Positions 1 through 8,326 of a DNA stretch of 33,521 nucleotides are shown here, in pieces. The notes under the pieces are model-generated. The model was not told where the DNA came from, did not search any database, and worked only from the letters and a program-made list of their open reading frames with translations. How positions within the stretch are numbered: the first letter of the stretch is position 1; every line of letters starts with the position of its first letter. The stretch comes from Planctomycetota bacterium (GTDB lineage: Bacteria > Planctomycetota > Phycisphaerae > Sedimentisphaerales > Anaerobacaceae): assembly GCA_023135865.1 (NCBI GenBank), contig JAGLSG010000088.1, forward strand, positions 1 to 33,521, in the 5' to 3' direction. The translations under genes and the position numbers were made by a program.

Positions 1-624
1 GCCTTTTGATTTTAATCGATGTTCAAACTGCCACTGCTGCAAACTGCCCTGTGCGATATTTTGAGCAGCGAGAACTGTTTTGGTATTTTGCTCGTAAAAT
101 TTTATGTCCTGCTTTTGCCAATAGAAAAACTGCTCGCTGCATTGCCAGGCCGAAACAACGCCGACAGCAGCGATGATTGTCAGCAGCAATTTGATTTTCC
201 ATTTTGAATCCAGCAATTGCACCAGTAAAATGCACATCAGGATTGGCGCAACAAGTGTTGTGAAACTTATGATTGCAATTCTTTTATCTGCTGCCGCAAA
301 ACCGCTTATTGCAGCTGCGATAATAAAAATACACAAACCGATTTCCATATTTGTAAATCGATACGAAAAATTTTTACCAAAAATTGCAGCCACCAGCCAG
401 AGCAGAAAAGCCATTATTAAAACAGCTGACATTGTGCTGCTGTAAATCAGGCCGGCCAAATTATTTTGTTTGGCCAATTGCGAAACCGGCTCTTCGGTTA
501 AAGTTGGGCCAAGAGCGACTACGCAAAGACAAATTCCAAGCAGGGCGTATTCAAAAATTACACGAGCTGTGCTTTTAGCCGGATTTGAATTTTTTAAATT
601 TGGATTAGATATTTGTTTTATCAT
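1..624 (-). CDS. O-antigen ligase/polymerase-like membrane protein, N-terminal part (runs off the window)
   Basis: The frame stays open for 208 codons from ATG 624-622 to base 1, so the C-terminus lies outside the window. The product starts MIKQISNPNLKNSN and has about five hydrophobic segments near residues 22-42, 56-83, 93-112, 117-138 and 145-160. These are followed by a hydrophilic stretch (EQFFYWQKQDIKFYEQ) that looks like an external loop. This layout resembles O-antigen ligase/Wzy-type proteins, which join or polymerise lipid-linked glycans at the outer face of the inner membrane. No catalytic motif is visible in the part present, so the family call rests on topology and context. The start overlaps the end of the upstream sugar-1-phosphate transferase gene by 20 bp, which implies translational coupling and a shared glycan pathway. 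It could instead be another polytopic glycan enzyme or flippase. Confidence 0.6.
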   Translation of the reverse strand, partial: MIKQISNPNLKNSNPAKSTARVIFEYALLGICLCVVALGPTLTEEPVSQLAKQNNLAGLIYSSTMSAVLIMAFLLWLVAAIFGKNFSYRFTNMEIGLCIFIIAAAISGFAAADKRIAIISFTTLVAPILMCILLVQLLDSKWKIKLLLTIIAAVGVVSAWQCSEQFFYWQKQDIKFYEQNTKTVLAAQNIAQGSLQQWQFEHRLKSKG

Positions 625-1741
625 TTTTATTTGCCGCCTCAAAGACAGCGATAATTGCCAGCACCATAATTGTTTGAGCAAAAATCAAAATAGCTCCAGT
701 CAGGTTTACCTGATAGAGAAATGTCGCACCAAGGCCGGTAGTCAGCGTCGCCAGATATAATGTAAGAACTGTTTGCGTATCGGTTAAGCCGTGTGTTTTT
801 AATCGGTGCGAAAAATGCTGCGTATCGCCTTTGAACGGATTTTTGCCCTGACTGATTCTAAGCAGCAATACAGTTCCAAGGTCATAAAGCGGCACGGCCA
901 AAGCTATGAGCGGCAGCAGAACCGGATACCATTTGCCGGAATTTAACTCATGGTAATATGTGGTTCTAAGAGTGAGCATTCCAATTATAAATCCGATTAC
1001 GAGTGAGCCGGCATCGCCCATAAAAATTTTGGCTGGCGGAAAATTGAATATCAAAAATCCCAATACCGCTCCAATAAAAACGAGAGCTAATCCGCCGACA
1101 AAAATCTGTCCACTAAAAGCCGCTGCGGTAAAAAGGATTGAAGAAACGATGACCGCTATTCCAGCTGCAGCGCCGTCCATATTGTCGAGCAGATTAAAAG
1201 CATTCATAATTACCACCAGCCAGACAGCGGAAATTAGAGTAGTGATTATTTTACTTTCGATGAAAAACTCAACCCTTATTTCGCCAAGGCCGGCTGCTGC
1301 AATTGCGACCGCCATTTGAGTGGCCAGTTTCGCAATAGCTCCGAGATTTTTTTTATCGTCGAGCAGGCCGAGTATGAATAATGCGGTTATGGCAAGCAGT
1401 ACAATTATAAGCTGGTTTATTTTCGCTGAAAAATCCGCAAGGTTTATATTGGCCGCTTGTGCGAGCGAATCGAATCTGGTCGGCAGAAACTTTATTAACA
1501 TAGCAGCTGTCAGAATAAAAACGAATAGCGTAGCAAAGATTGCGATTCCTCCGCCGAGTGGAACGATTTTATTTGAGAATCTATCGGCTGACGGCTGAGA
1601 AACAAAGCCCGCCTTTAATGCAATTTTTCGGACGCTCGCCGTTGAGACAACTGAAAACAAAAATGCACTTGTGGTTAAAATTATTGCTGATGAAATTAAT
1701 GTTGTGATTTTAATTCCTCCAGTAGTTTTGAGTTTGGCCAT
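605..1741 (-). CDS. Polyprenyl-phosphate sugar-1-phosphate transferase (WecA/TagO/MraY family, GT4)
   Basis: A 378-aa polytopic membrane protein of the MraY/WecA superfamily, which transfers a sugar-1-phosphate from a UDP-sugar to undecaprenyl phosphate as the first step of surface glycan synthesis. Visible family motifs are P61-LGGG, the Asp pair D128-D129 in GLLDDK, N187/D189 in LLDNMDG, the NFPPAKIFMGDAGS stretch at about 233-246 with D243, and a cytoplasmic His loop HFSHRL at 309-314. It lacks MurNAc-pentapeptide transferase features and its length fits WecA/TagO better than MraY, though the sugar cannot be read from sequence. It starts 24 bp after proS ends and overlaps the next gene by 20 bp, so the three probably form one transcript. 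No strong Shine-Dalgarno is visible before the ATG. Confidence 0.88.
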   Translation of the reverse strand: MAKLKTTGGIKITTLISSAIILTTSAFLFSVVSTASVRKIALKAGFVSQPSADRFSNKIVPLGGGIAIFATLFVFILTAAMLIKFLPTRFDSLAQAANINLADFSAKINQLIIVLLAITALFILGLLDDKKNLGAIAKLATQMAVAIAAAGLGEIRVEFFIESKIITTLISAVWLVVIMNAFNLLDNMDGAAAGIAVIVSSILFTAAAFSGQIFVGGLALVFIGAVLGFLIFNFPPAKIFMGDAGSLVIGFIIGMLTLRTTYYHELNSGKWYPVLLPLIALAVPLYDLGTVLLLRISQGKNPFKGDTQHFSHRLKTHGLTDTQTVLTLYLATLTTGLGATFLYQVNLTGAILIFAQTIMVLAIIAVFEAANKNDKTNI

Positions 1742-1765
1742 TGCCGGTATGGCGATGATATATTT

Positions 1766-3508
1766 CTACGCTTTTAGTTTTGCTTTTAGTGTATTTACAA
1801 TTTCAATGGCTTTTTCGGCTGCGATTTCGATAGCAACTTTTTCGCTTTGCGATTCGCTTCGCAGTTTTATTTCGACATTGCCATCGGCTACCGCTCTTTT
1901 GCCGACTGTGATTCTAATTGGTATTCCAATTAAATCGGCATCTTTGAATTTTGCTCCGGCTCGCAGGTCGCGGTCGTCAAATAATACATCGATATTATTT
2001 TCCAGCAGCTTTTTGTAAATGTCATCAGCTGTTTTGGCGACAGTTTCATCGTCCTGATTTAAGGGGGTTATTAAAACTTCAAATGGTGCAATGTTGAGCG
2101 GCCAGATAATGCCGTCGGAGTCGCTGCCGGTTTCAATTGCCGAGGCAAATATTCGGTTAATGCCTATTCCGTAACAGCCCATAATACAGGCAGATTCTTT
2201 GCCATTTTCGTCGAGGAATTTTGCACCAATTTTTTTGCTGTATTTTGTTCCGAGCTTGAATAACTGGCCGACTTCAATGCCTTTTTTGAAAAGCAGTTTT
2301 TTGCCGTTGTAAGTATCGCCTTCGACTGCGTTGCGAACATCGGTTGCAATTACATTTTCACCTTCGATGGCAAAATCTCTACCCGGCACGACATTTTTAA
2401 TATGGTAATCAGTTTTGTTTGCACCTGTTATGGCGACTGCCATTGCAGAGACGGCGTAGTCGATTATTGTGTAGTCCCATTTGTTCGACATTAATCCAAC
2501 GGGGCCGGCAAAGCCGACTTTGGCACCGGTTGCTTTTTCGATTATTTTTTCGTTTGCCAGCTCAACATGCTCGCCTTTGAAAATCTGAGCGAGTTTTTCG
2601 GAATTAACATCGTGGTCGCCGCGAACCAATACGCCAACTACTTTTTCACCGACGAGATAGATAAGCGTTTTGAGCATTTGCTGCGGCTTGGTTTTCAGGA
2701 AATCACAAACAGCTTCAATCGAGCCGACGTTTGGCGTGTGAATTTCTTCGGCAGCTGGAATTTCAATATCACTTTTTTGTTTTGGCAATTGGTCAACAGC
2801 TGCCTTTTCTATATTTGCTGCGTAAGAGCTGTCTTCGGTGTAAACTATTACGTCTTCGCCGGATTCGCAGGGAATAGTGAATTGGTGCGAGCCGGCTCCG
2901 CCCATCTCACCGGTTTCAGCTTCGACGATTACATATTCCAGGCCGCATCGTTTGAAAATTCGGCAATACACATCGTACATTTGTGCGTATGTTTTTTCCA
3001 AATCTTCGCCCGTAGCGTGAAAACTATAAGCATCTTTCATTATGAATTCACGGCTGCGAAGTGCGCCGAATCGCGGCCGAAATTCATCGCGGAATTTGAA
3101 ACTGATTTGGTAGATATTTATTGGCAGCTGTTTGTATGAATTTATTTCACCAGCCGCCAAACTTGTTACCACCTCTTCAGCGGTTGGAGCAAGGACGTTT
3201 ATTCTGCCGTGGCGGTCTTTGAATGTTACCATTGTTTCGCCGTAATCGACATCTCTTCCGGTTTTTTGCCACAGCTCGATGGGCTGAACGGCGGGCATAA
3301 GGATTTCCTGAGCGCCGGCTTTATTCATTTCTTCGCGGACGATGTTTATAATCTTTTGCAGGCAACGCCATCCGAGCGGAAGATACGTATATGTTCCGCT
3401 GGCCAGTTTACGGCAAAGCCCAGCTCGCAGCATTAGTTGATGGCTGATAATTTCCGCATCAGCTGGAACTTCTTTGACCGTTGGTATTAACATTTTACTG
3501 TATCTCAT
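1766..3508 (-). CDS. proS: Prolyl-tRNA synthetase, bacterial type with editing domain
   Basis: This 580-aa class II aminoacyl-tRNA synthetase charges tRNA-Pro and is close to the 572 aa of E. coli ProS. The N-terminus (MRYSKMLIPTVKEVPADAE) aligns with the family start, which supports this ATG. Motif 1 lies around TYLPLG (41-46), an ATP/proline site segment around LAPTAEE (106-112), motif 2 around FKFRDEFRPRFGALRSREF (137-155), the GGAGSHQF segment at 203-210 and motif 3 around CYGIGINRI. The stretch at about residues 225-400 between motifs 2 and 3 is the inserted domain that removes mischarged Ala-tRNA-Pro. The C-terminal 110 residues form the anticodon-binding domain. It leads the minus-strand transcript with the glycan genes and is divergent from the malate dehydrogenase gene. 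Confidence 0.97.
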   Translation of the reverse strand: MRYSKMLIPTVKEVPADAEIISHQLMLRAGLCRKLASGTYTYLPLGWRCLQKIINIVREEMNKAGAQEILMPAVQPIELWQKTGRDVDYGETMVTFKDRHGRINVLAPTAEEVVTSLAAGEINSYKQLPINIYQISFKFRDEFRPRFGALRSREFIMKDAYSFHATGEDLEKTYAQMYDVYCRIFKRCGLEYVIVEAETGEMGGAGSHQFTIPCESGEDVIVYTEDSSYAANIEKAAVDQLPKQKSDIEIPAAEEIHTPNVGSIEAVCDFLKTKPQQMLKTLIYLVGEKVVGVLVRGDHDVNSEKLAQIFKGEHVELANEKIIEKATGAKVGFAGPVGLMSNKWDYTIIDYAVSAMAVAITGANKTDYHIKNVVPGRDFAIEGENVIATDVRNAVEGDTYNGKKLLFKKGIEVGQLFKLGTKYSKKIGAKFLDENGKESACIMGCYGIGINRIFASAIETGSDSDGIIWPLNIAPFEVLITPLNQDDETVAKTADDIYKKLLENNIDVLFDDRDLRAGAKFKDADLIGIPIRITVGKRAVADGNVEIKLRSESQSEKVAIEIAAEKAIEIVNTLKAKLKA

Positions 3509-3556
3509 AGCTTGCTTTTATATAATCTGGAGCCGGAATTTGCAAGTTGTATTTTT

Positions 3557-3587
3557 TGTTCGCAATGCGTTGGAATCTGCGTATAAT
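3557..3587 (+). promoter_or_regulatory. Possible sigma-70-type promoter for mdh
   Basis: A perfect TATAAT hexamer lies at 3582-3587 in the 124-bp gap between divergent proS and mdh. A weak -35 candidate (TTGTTC, 3557-3562) is 19 bp upstream, slightly longer than ideal. The -10 lies 45 bp before the GTG start of mdh. On the opposite strand an AT-rich TATATAA stretch sits very close to the proS start and is a poorer candidate. Confidence 0.3.
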
Positions 3588-3632
3588 CACGATTTGTTAT
3601 TGAAAATGCAAAGATGTTTAAGGGTAATTGTT

Positions 3633-4565
3633 GTGAAGAAAAACAAAATTACGATTGTTGGAGCTGGAAATGTCGGAGCGACAGCGGCTTTTATTGCCAG
3701 CCAAAAACAGCTCGCTGAAATAGTGCTTTTGGATATTGTTGACGGGCTGGCCGAAGGTAAAGCTCTTGATATGTCTCAAGCCGGCTCAGTTAACGGCTAT
3801 GATGCCGATGTAACCGGAACCTGCGACTGGTCAAAGGCAGCTGGAAGTGATATTGTGATTATAACCAGCGGTATGCCGAGAAAACCCGGGATGAGCAGGG
3901 ACGACCTGCTCGCTAAAAATGTCCAAATTATAAAATCTGTCAGCGAAAGCACAGCAAACTATTGTCCCGATAGCTTTGTTATAGTTGTGGCCAATCCGCT
4001 TGATGCGATGGTTTATGCAGCGGCAAAAGTTACAGGTTTTGCGAAAAATAAAGTGATGGGAATGGCCGGCGTATTAGATAGTGCCCGGCTCGGCTGTTTT
4101 ATCGCCAAAGAGCTTAATGTCAGTACCGAAGATATAAAATGTGTTTTGATGGGCGGCCACGGCGATGATATGGTTCCATTGGTCAGATTCACGACCATTA
4201 GCGGTGTGCCAATAAGCGAACTTTTAAGTGCCGAAACAATTGATAAATTGGTCAAAAGAACGAGAAATGGCGGAATTGAAATCGTCAACCTGCTCGGCTA
4301 CAGCGGCTATTATGCACCGGCAGCTGGAGCGGTTAAAATGGCTGATGCTATTTTGAAGGATAAGAAAGAGCTGCTTAGTTGCTGCGCGTATTGTGATAGT
4401 GAATATAAGGCAGGCGGTTATTTTGTTGGCTCGCCGGCTGTTCTTGGCAAAAAAGGCGTAGAAAAAATTGTCGAACTCGATTTGAATAAGCAGGAAGCAG
4501 AGCAGTTTGCTGTATCGCTCGCTCATGTAAAAGAGCTTTCCGTAAAAGTTGACGGGATTTTGTAA
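3633..4565 (+). CDS. mdh: NAD-dependent malate dehydrogenase (LDH-like type)
   Basis: Oxidises malate to oxaloacetate with NAD. I choose GTG 3633 because it gives the usual 310-aa protein beginning (V/M)KKNKITIVGAG, and AAGGG sits 8 bp upstream. The longer in-frame extension to 3474 is a hydrophobic stretch overlapping proS and unlike the family. Visible residues: dinucleotide fold G10-AG-NVG15, D34 in LLDIVDG for NAD preference, R83 and R89 in the mobile loop PRKPGMSRDD, D149/R152 in LDSARLG and the catalytic H176 in GGHGDD. Arginine at the first loop position, where lactate dehydrogenases have Gln, marks malate rather than lactate specificity. A terminator-like hairpin follows, so it is probably monocistronic. 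Confidence 0.95.
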   Translation: MKKNKITIVGAGNVGATAAFIASQKQLAEIVLLDIVDGLAEGKALDMSQAGSVNGYDADVTGTCDWSKAAGSDIVIITSGMPRKPGMSRDDLLAKNVQIIKSVSESTANYCPDSFVIVVANPLDAMVYAAAKVTGFAKNKVMGMAGVLDSARLGCFIAKELNVSTEDIKCVLMGGHGDDMVPLVRFTTISGVPISELLSAETIDKLVKRTRNGGIEIVNLLGYSGYYAPAAGAVKMADAILKDKKELLSCCAYCDSEYKAGGYFVGSPAVLGKKGVEKIVELDLNKQEAEQFAVSLAHVKELSVKVDGIL

Positions 4566-4598
4566 AGTTGGCCTGTTTTTAATGTATTATTTTTTTGT

Positions 4599-4625
4599 AG
4601 CTGCTTAAAAGTTGCAGCTTTTTTG
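4599..4625 (+). terminator. Rho-independent terminator after mdh
   Basis: Stem AGCTGC (4599-4604) pairs with GCAGCT (4614-4619) across a 9-nt loop and is followed directly by a run of T (4619-4624). It lies 34 bp after the mdh stop and before the V-ATPase operon, where a terminator is expected. The stem is only 6 bp. Confidence 0.6.
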
Positions 4626-4739
4626 CAGCCGAAAAATATACTTTAGTTTGACGTTTAATCTTCGATAATTACGTTATGTGCTATAAACATTTTGTTTTAG
4701 CCGTTTTGAACGATAATATAGAGCAAACAGGACAATCAA

Positions 4740-5045
4740 ATGGAATTGATAAAGAAGATTAAGCAAGCCGAAGTACAGGCGAAGGAAATCATCGCCCAGG
4801 CCGGAGTTAATGCGGCTGAGCAAATCGAGCAAATCGGGGTCAAACGCACCCGAACACTTCAGCAGGCCGAAATTGTTAGAAAAAAAGCGATTCAAACGGC
4901 AATAGCTGATGCGAAATCACAGGCCGCCGGCGAAGTCGAGCAGTTAAAATCACAGGCCGCCGAGCAGCGAGAGCAGCTTAAAAATAAGGCCGCAGAAAAA
5001 ACAGATGCAGCAGTGAAAAAGGTAATGGACTACTTTAAGAGCTGA
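4740..5045 (+). CDS. V-type ATPase peripheral-stalk subunit H/G
   Basis: A 101-aa, almost wholly helical protein rich in Ala, Gln, Glu and Lys with no hydrophobic membrane segment (MELIKKIKQAEVQAKEIIAQ at the start). The repeating QAAE/KSQAAE pattern predicts a long coiled coil. In A/V-ATPases this subunit (NtpF, AhaH or G) pairs with subunit E to form the peripheral stalks that hold the catalytic head to subunit I. It is the first gene of the operon, in the same place as ntpF of E. hirae. The stop is only 3 bp before the next ATG. An AGGACA sequence precedes the start. The family call depends mainly on position, length and coiled-coil character, as this subunit is poorly conserved. Confidence 0.85.
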   Translation: MELIKKIKQAEVQAKEIIAQAGVNAAEQIEQIGVKRTRTLQQAEIVRKKAIQTAIADAKSQAAGEVEQLKSQAAEQREQLKNKAAEKTDAAVKKVMDYFKS

Positions 5046-5048
5046 TTT

Positions 5049-7052
5049 ATGGCCGTTGTTAAAATGAAAAAATTTCTGATTGCCAGCCATCAAAGCGATG
5101 CAGCTGCTCTTCTCGAACGCCTGCAGGGCGAAGGAATTTGCCAGTTATTAAATTCTGACCAGGCAATGGTTACGAAAGAATTTCCCGAATTGACCGTCTC
5201 GGCAAAGCGGCCAAAAGAAATTGAGGATTTACTCAGCCGGCTTTCAAAATGTATTTCATTTCTGAAAAATTATGCTAAACCGGCAGCTGGCCTTGGCAGC
5301 GCATTGGCTCCGCTGAGGGAAATCGATAGAAAAACGTATGATGAAATAGTCAGCGATGAAAAATTTAACGAATCAGTTGAAGAAGTTTTATCTGTCGGGC
5401 TTGGAATAGAAAATACATCATCCAAAATAGAAAATCTAAACGGCAGTTTAGCTCAGCTGCAATTATGGAAGGCATTGCAAACGCCGGTTGAAGAAATTAG
5501 CGAGTTGGAAAATTCAACTTGCCTTGCCGGATTATTGCCGAGCCAGAAGTTTGAGGAAATTGGCGGTCGGCTTGATGAATTTGGCACAGCCGTTGAATCA
5601 ATTGCCCAAGCTGATAATAAAACTGCTTGTCTTATTGTTTGTTTGAATTCCAATCTTAATGAAGTGCAAAAATTGCTGCGTTCGGTGGATTTTGAAGCCG
5701 CAAATTTTGATGCAATGGAAGGCACACCCGCTGAATTAATAGCTGATTACAATAAGAAACTTGGCCAGGCCAAAGAGCAATTGCAAAATCAAATCGAAAC
5801 CGCAAAATATTTAAGCGAAAATCTTAGCCGTTTTGAAATCCTTTACGACCATTACAATAACTTTTTAACAAGAGAGCAGACCCGTACGCAGTCAGCGGCC
5901 ACCGAAAAAGTAATTGTTTTTGAGGGCTGGGTCAAAAAGCACGATTACAAACGATTGGAAAAAATCGTTGCCGGTTTTTCAGCTTCAAATCTGAACGGCG
6001 TTACGGTCGGCGAAGATGAGCAGCCGCCAATTGAGATAGAGAATAATGCGGCGGTAAAACCGTTTGAAACTATTACGCGTTTGCACGGTATGCCGAATGT
6101 CGGCGACGTTGACCCGACGGCGTTTCTCGCTCCGTTTTTTGCCCTGTTCTTTGGAATTTGCCTGACCGATGCTGCCTACGGAATAATAATAATGGTTTTT
6201 TCCTGGTGGCTTATCAAAAAATTTCAGGGCGACAAAAAAGCATTCTGGATGTTGCTAATCTGTTCGATTTGCACAGTTGTTGCGGGCGCTTTGACCGGCG
6301 GCTGGTTCGGCGATGCGTTTCAATCTTTGCTCCCGCAGGGCACAGCGGCTTACAGTGCAATTAACGGCTTGCGCGAAAAAATTATGCTCTTTGACCCAAT
6401 GAAAGAGCCGATGATATTTTTTGTCATTTCGATAGGTCTTGGATATTCGCAGATTATGTTTGCGCTTTTCATTGGCCTGTTCAATAACATAATTCGTAAA
6501 GATTATGCGACAGCTGTTTTCAATTTTCTCGTCTGGATAATTTTCCTTAATTCGCTCGCTGTTTTTGGCTGGAGCAAATATGCGCAAATGCCGACAGTTG
6601 GCAAAATTGCCGGCTGGCTCGCTGTTTTGCAGGCAGTTTTGATATTTCTTTTCACAGAGCGAAAATCCGGCTTGGCTGGCCGACTTGGCGGCGGATTCTT
6701 TTCGCTGTTCAGTACGGTCTTTTATTTCGGCGATGTTTTAAGCTACGTTAGATTGATGGCTTTGGGGATGGTAACGGCTGGTCTTGGAATGGCTGTGAAT
6801 ATTCTCGTCAAACTGCTTATGGATATTCCTTATGTCGGATTTATACTTGGCGCTTTGCTGTTTGTAGTGGGGCATTTACTCAATCTTGCACTTTCTGTTT
6901 TGAGTTCGTTTGTGCATAGTTTAAGATTGCAGTTTGTCGAATTTTTCCCGAAGTTTTTTACAGGCGGCGGCGAAGAATTCAAGCCGCTGGCGTTGTGCAA
7001 TAAATATTTCCTGATGAAAGAAAAAAAAGCGGCATCGAATTTAGAAATATAA
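5049..7052 (+). CDS. ntpI: V-type ATPase subunit I (a-subunit homologue)
   Basis: This 667-aa protein has a cytoplasmic N-terminal half (about residues 1-350) with coiled-coil stretches and a membrane C-terminal half of roughly seven or eight helices (about 360-645). It forms the ion half-channels against the K ring. The family signature is at 561-571, GDVLSYVRLMA, with the essential arginine R568 in the ring-facing helix. The HLLNLALSVLSSFVHSLRLQ stretch and EFFPKFFTGGGEEFKPL near the end are also characteristic. It is 3 bp downstream of the H/G subunit gene, and the N-terminus MAVVKMKKFLIASH is typical of the family. Confidence 0.95.
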   Translation: MAVVKMKKFLIASHQSDAAALLERLQGEGICQLLNSDQAMVTKEFPELTVSAKRPKEIEDLLSRLSKCISFLKNYAKPAAGLGSALAPLREIDRKTYDEIVSDEKFNESVEEVLSVGLGIENTSSKIENLNGSLAQLQLWKALQTPVEEISELENSTCLAGLLPSQKFEEIGGRLDEFGTAVESIAQADNKTACLIVCLNSNLNEVQKLLRSVDFEAANFDAMEGTPAELIADYNKKLGQAKEQLQNQIETAKYLSENLSRFEILYDHYNNFLTREQTRTQSAATEKVIVFEGWVKKHDYKRLEKIVAGFSASNLNGVTVGEDEQPPIEIENNAAVKPFETITRLHGMPNVGDVDPTAFLAPFFALFFGICLTDAAYGIIIMVFSWWLIKKFQGDKKAFWMLLICSICTVVAGALTGGWFGDAFQSLLPQGTAAYSAINGLREKIMLFDPMKEPMIFFVISIGLGYSQIMFALFIGLFNNIIRKDYATAVFNFLVWIIFLNSLAVFGWSKYAQMPTVGKIAGWLAVLQAVLIFLFTERKSGLAGRLGGGFFSLFSTVFYFGDVLSYVRLMALGMVTAGLGMAVNILVKLLMDIPYVGFILGALLFVVGHLLNLALSVLSSFVHSLRLQFVEFFPKFFTGGGEEFKPLALCNKYFLMKEKKAASNLEI

Positions 7053-7087
7053 AAATAAGAGTTAATTTTTATTGAAAGGTTTTCAAA

Positions 7088-7570
7088 ATGGATTACGCAA
7101 TGGCAATAGCTTTGGCTGGAGCGGCAATAGCAACATTTATGGCTGGCATTGGTTCATCAATCGGACTGGGAATCGCCGGCCGAGCGGCAGCTGGCGTGCT
7201 TGCTGAAAAGCCCGAAAGATACGGACTTATGACACTTCTCGTTGTGCTGCCGAGTACGCAGGGCATTTACGGCTTTGTAATCAGTTTGTTCGTAATGCTC
7301 AAGCTCAATATGTTTGGCGGCGGAGTTGACAGTTTGTCTATCGCTACTGCCTGCCAGCTTTTTGCCGGCTGTTTGCCGGTGGCTGTAGCCGGCCTGTTCA
7401 GCGGTATTCATCAGGGCAAGGCCTGCGCGGGCGGAATTGTTATGGCGGCGAAGAGGCCTGATATGGGTATTAAGGCCGGCCTTGTTTACGCAGCTTTGGT
7501 TGAGTTCTATGCGATTCTTGGCTTCCTTGTTTCGCTGCTGATAATTATGATTGGCATAACGGTTGGTTAG
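7088..7570 (+). CDS. ntpK: V-type ATPase membrane rotor subunit K (c-ring, two hairpins)
   Basis: A 160-aa proteolipid with four transmembrane helices formed by an internal duplication of the c-subunit hairpin. Only the second hairpin has the ion-binding acid, E139 in LVEFYAILGF. The first hairpin has LPSTQGIYGF (54-63) instead. Residues equivalent to the Na+ ligands of E. hirae NtpK are all present by motif alignment: L54, T57, Q58, Y61, Q109 (in SGIHQGKAC) and E139. This suggests a Na+-translocating ring, though it has not been tested. One acid per four-helix subunit means fewer ions per rotation than a simple c-ring. The gene is 35 bp after subunit I and has an AAAGG ribosome site 9 bp before ATG. 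Confidence 0.96.
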   Translation: MDYAMAIALAGAAIATFMAGIGSSIGLGIAGRAAAGVLAEKPERYGLMTLLVVLPSTQGIYGFVISLFVMLKLNMFGGGVDSLSIATACQLFAGCLPVAVAGLFSGIHQGKACAGGIVMAAKRPDMGIKAGLVYAALVEFYAILGFLVSLLIIMIGITVG

Positions 7571-7628
7571 AGCTGACTGCTGATGGTCATTTGATTTAAG
7601 TGTGAGTGCTGCAAAAGAGGAAAAATAA

Positions 7629-8222
7629 ATGGGTACTGAACAGGTAGTTGAAAAAATACTTTCTGATGCGAGTAAGCAGGCGGCTGAAATAAAAAGCCAG
7701 GCCGCTGAAAAAATATCGGCTGCACAAGCCGAGCTGGCAGGGCAGATTTCTGACTATGAAAAGCAGACTGAGCGGCTGGCTGAAAAAAATGCAGAAGATG
7801 AAAAGTCGCATATTCTCGCTGCTGCGAGAATGGAAAACGCAAGAGAATTTCTCGTTGAAAAGTGCAGGATTCTTGACGATGTTTTTGAAAAATCTGCTGA
7901 GAATCTGAAAAATCTGCCGGACGCTGAATATAAAAAATTGTTCGCTGATTTAATGCTCGCAGCTGTTGAAACCGGTGATGAAGAAGTTGTTGTTGGAAAA
8001 GATGAAACGAGAATCGACGAATCGTTCGTTAGAGAGGTCAGCGGAAAGCTGGCACACGGCTATAAAAACGAATTGCACTTGTCGCTGCAGAGAGAAAAAC
8101 TGTCAGCTGGTTTTATTTTGAAACGCGGTAAAATAAAAAATAATGTTTCGCTTGAAGTACTGCTCGTTCAGGCGAGAAAAGAATTGGAAATAGAATTGGC
8201 AAAGGAACTTTTTGTAAACTAA
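7629..8222 (+). CDS. ntpE: V-type ATPase peripheral-stalk subunit E
   Basis: A 197-aa protein with a long N-terminal coiled coil (about residues 1-95, rich in KSQAAEK-type repeats) and a C-terminal mixed alpha/beta domain (about 100-197) that binds the top of the A3B3 head. It pairs with the H/G subunit. The end, LVQARKELEIELAKELF, is typical of subunit E. A good AGAGGA ribosome site lies about 7 bp before ATG. It is followed by the first large gap of the operon, which is filled by an AT-rich inverted repeat. Confidence 0.9.
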   Translation: MGTEQVVEKILSDASKQAAEIKSQAAEKISAAQAELAGQISDYEKQTERLAEKNAEDEKSHILAAARMENAREFLVEKCRILDDVFEKSAENLKNLPDAEYKKLFADLMLAAVETGDEEVVVGKDETRIDESFVREVSGKLAHGYKNELHLSLQREKLSAGFILKRGKIKNNVSLEVLLVQARKELEIELAKELFVN

Positions 8223-8326
8223 AAACTTAAAGCTAAAAACTTAAAACCAAAGTTTAAAGTTGAAAATTTAGTTGCCTTTAATTTTAAGTTTTAGGTTTTG
8301 GTTTTACACTTTAAGTTTTAAATTTT
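8223..8326. repeat. AT-rich imperfect inverted repeat between subunits E and C
   Basis: The gap has AAAACTTAAAG-type units on the left (8222-8266) and their inverse (CTTTAAGTTTT) on the right (about 8280-8320), so it can fold into a long, weak hairpin. It resembles the arms of the repeats at 10117, 12011 and 13530 but lacks their GC-rich core. There is no clear ribosome site before subunit C, so the structure could affect its translation. Confidence 0.6.

Noticed and set aside
2567-3139. 190-codon plus-strand frame opposite proS
   Set aside because: Shadow of the well-supported proS gene, rich in Phe and Asn, with no family features.
3772-3780. TGTCTCA inside mdh
   Set aside because: A single copy in coding sequence (DMSQA) with no other site nearby; expected by chance.
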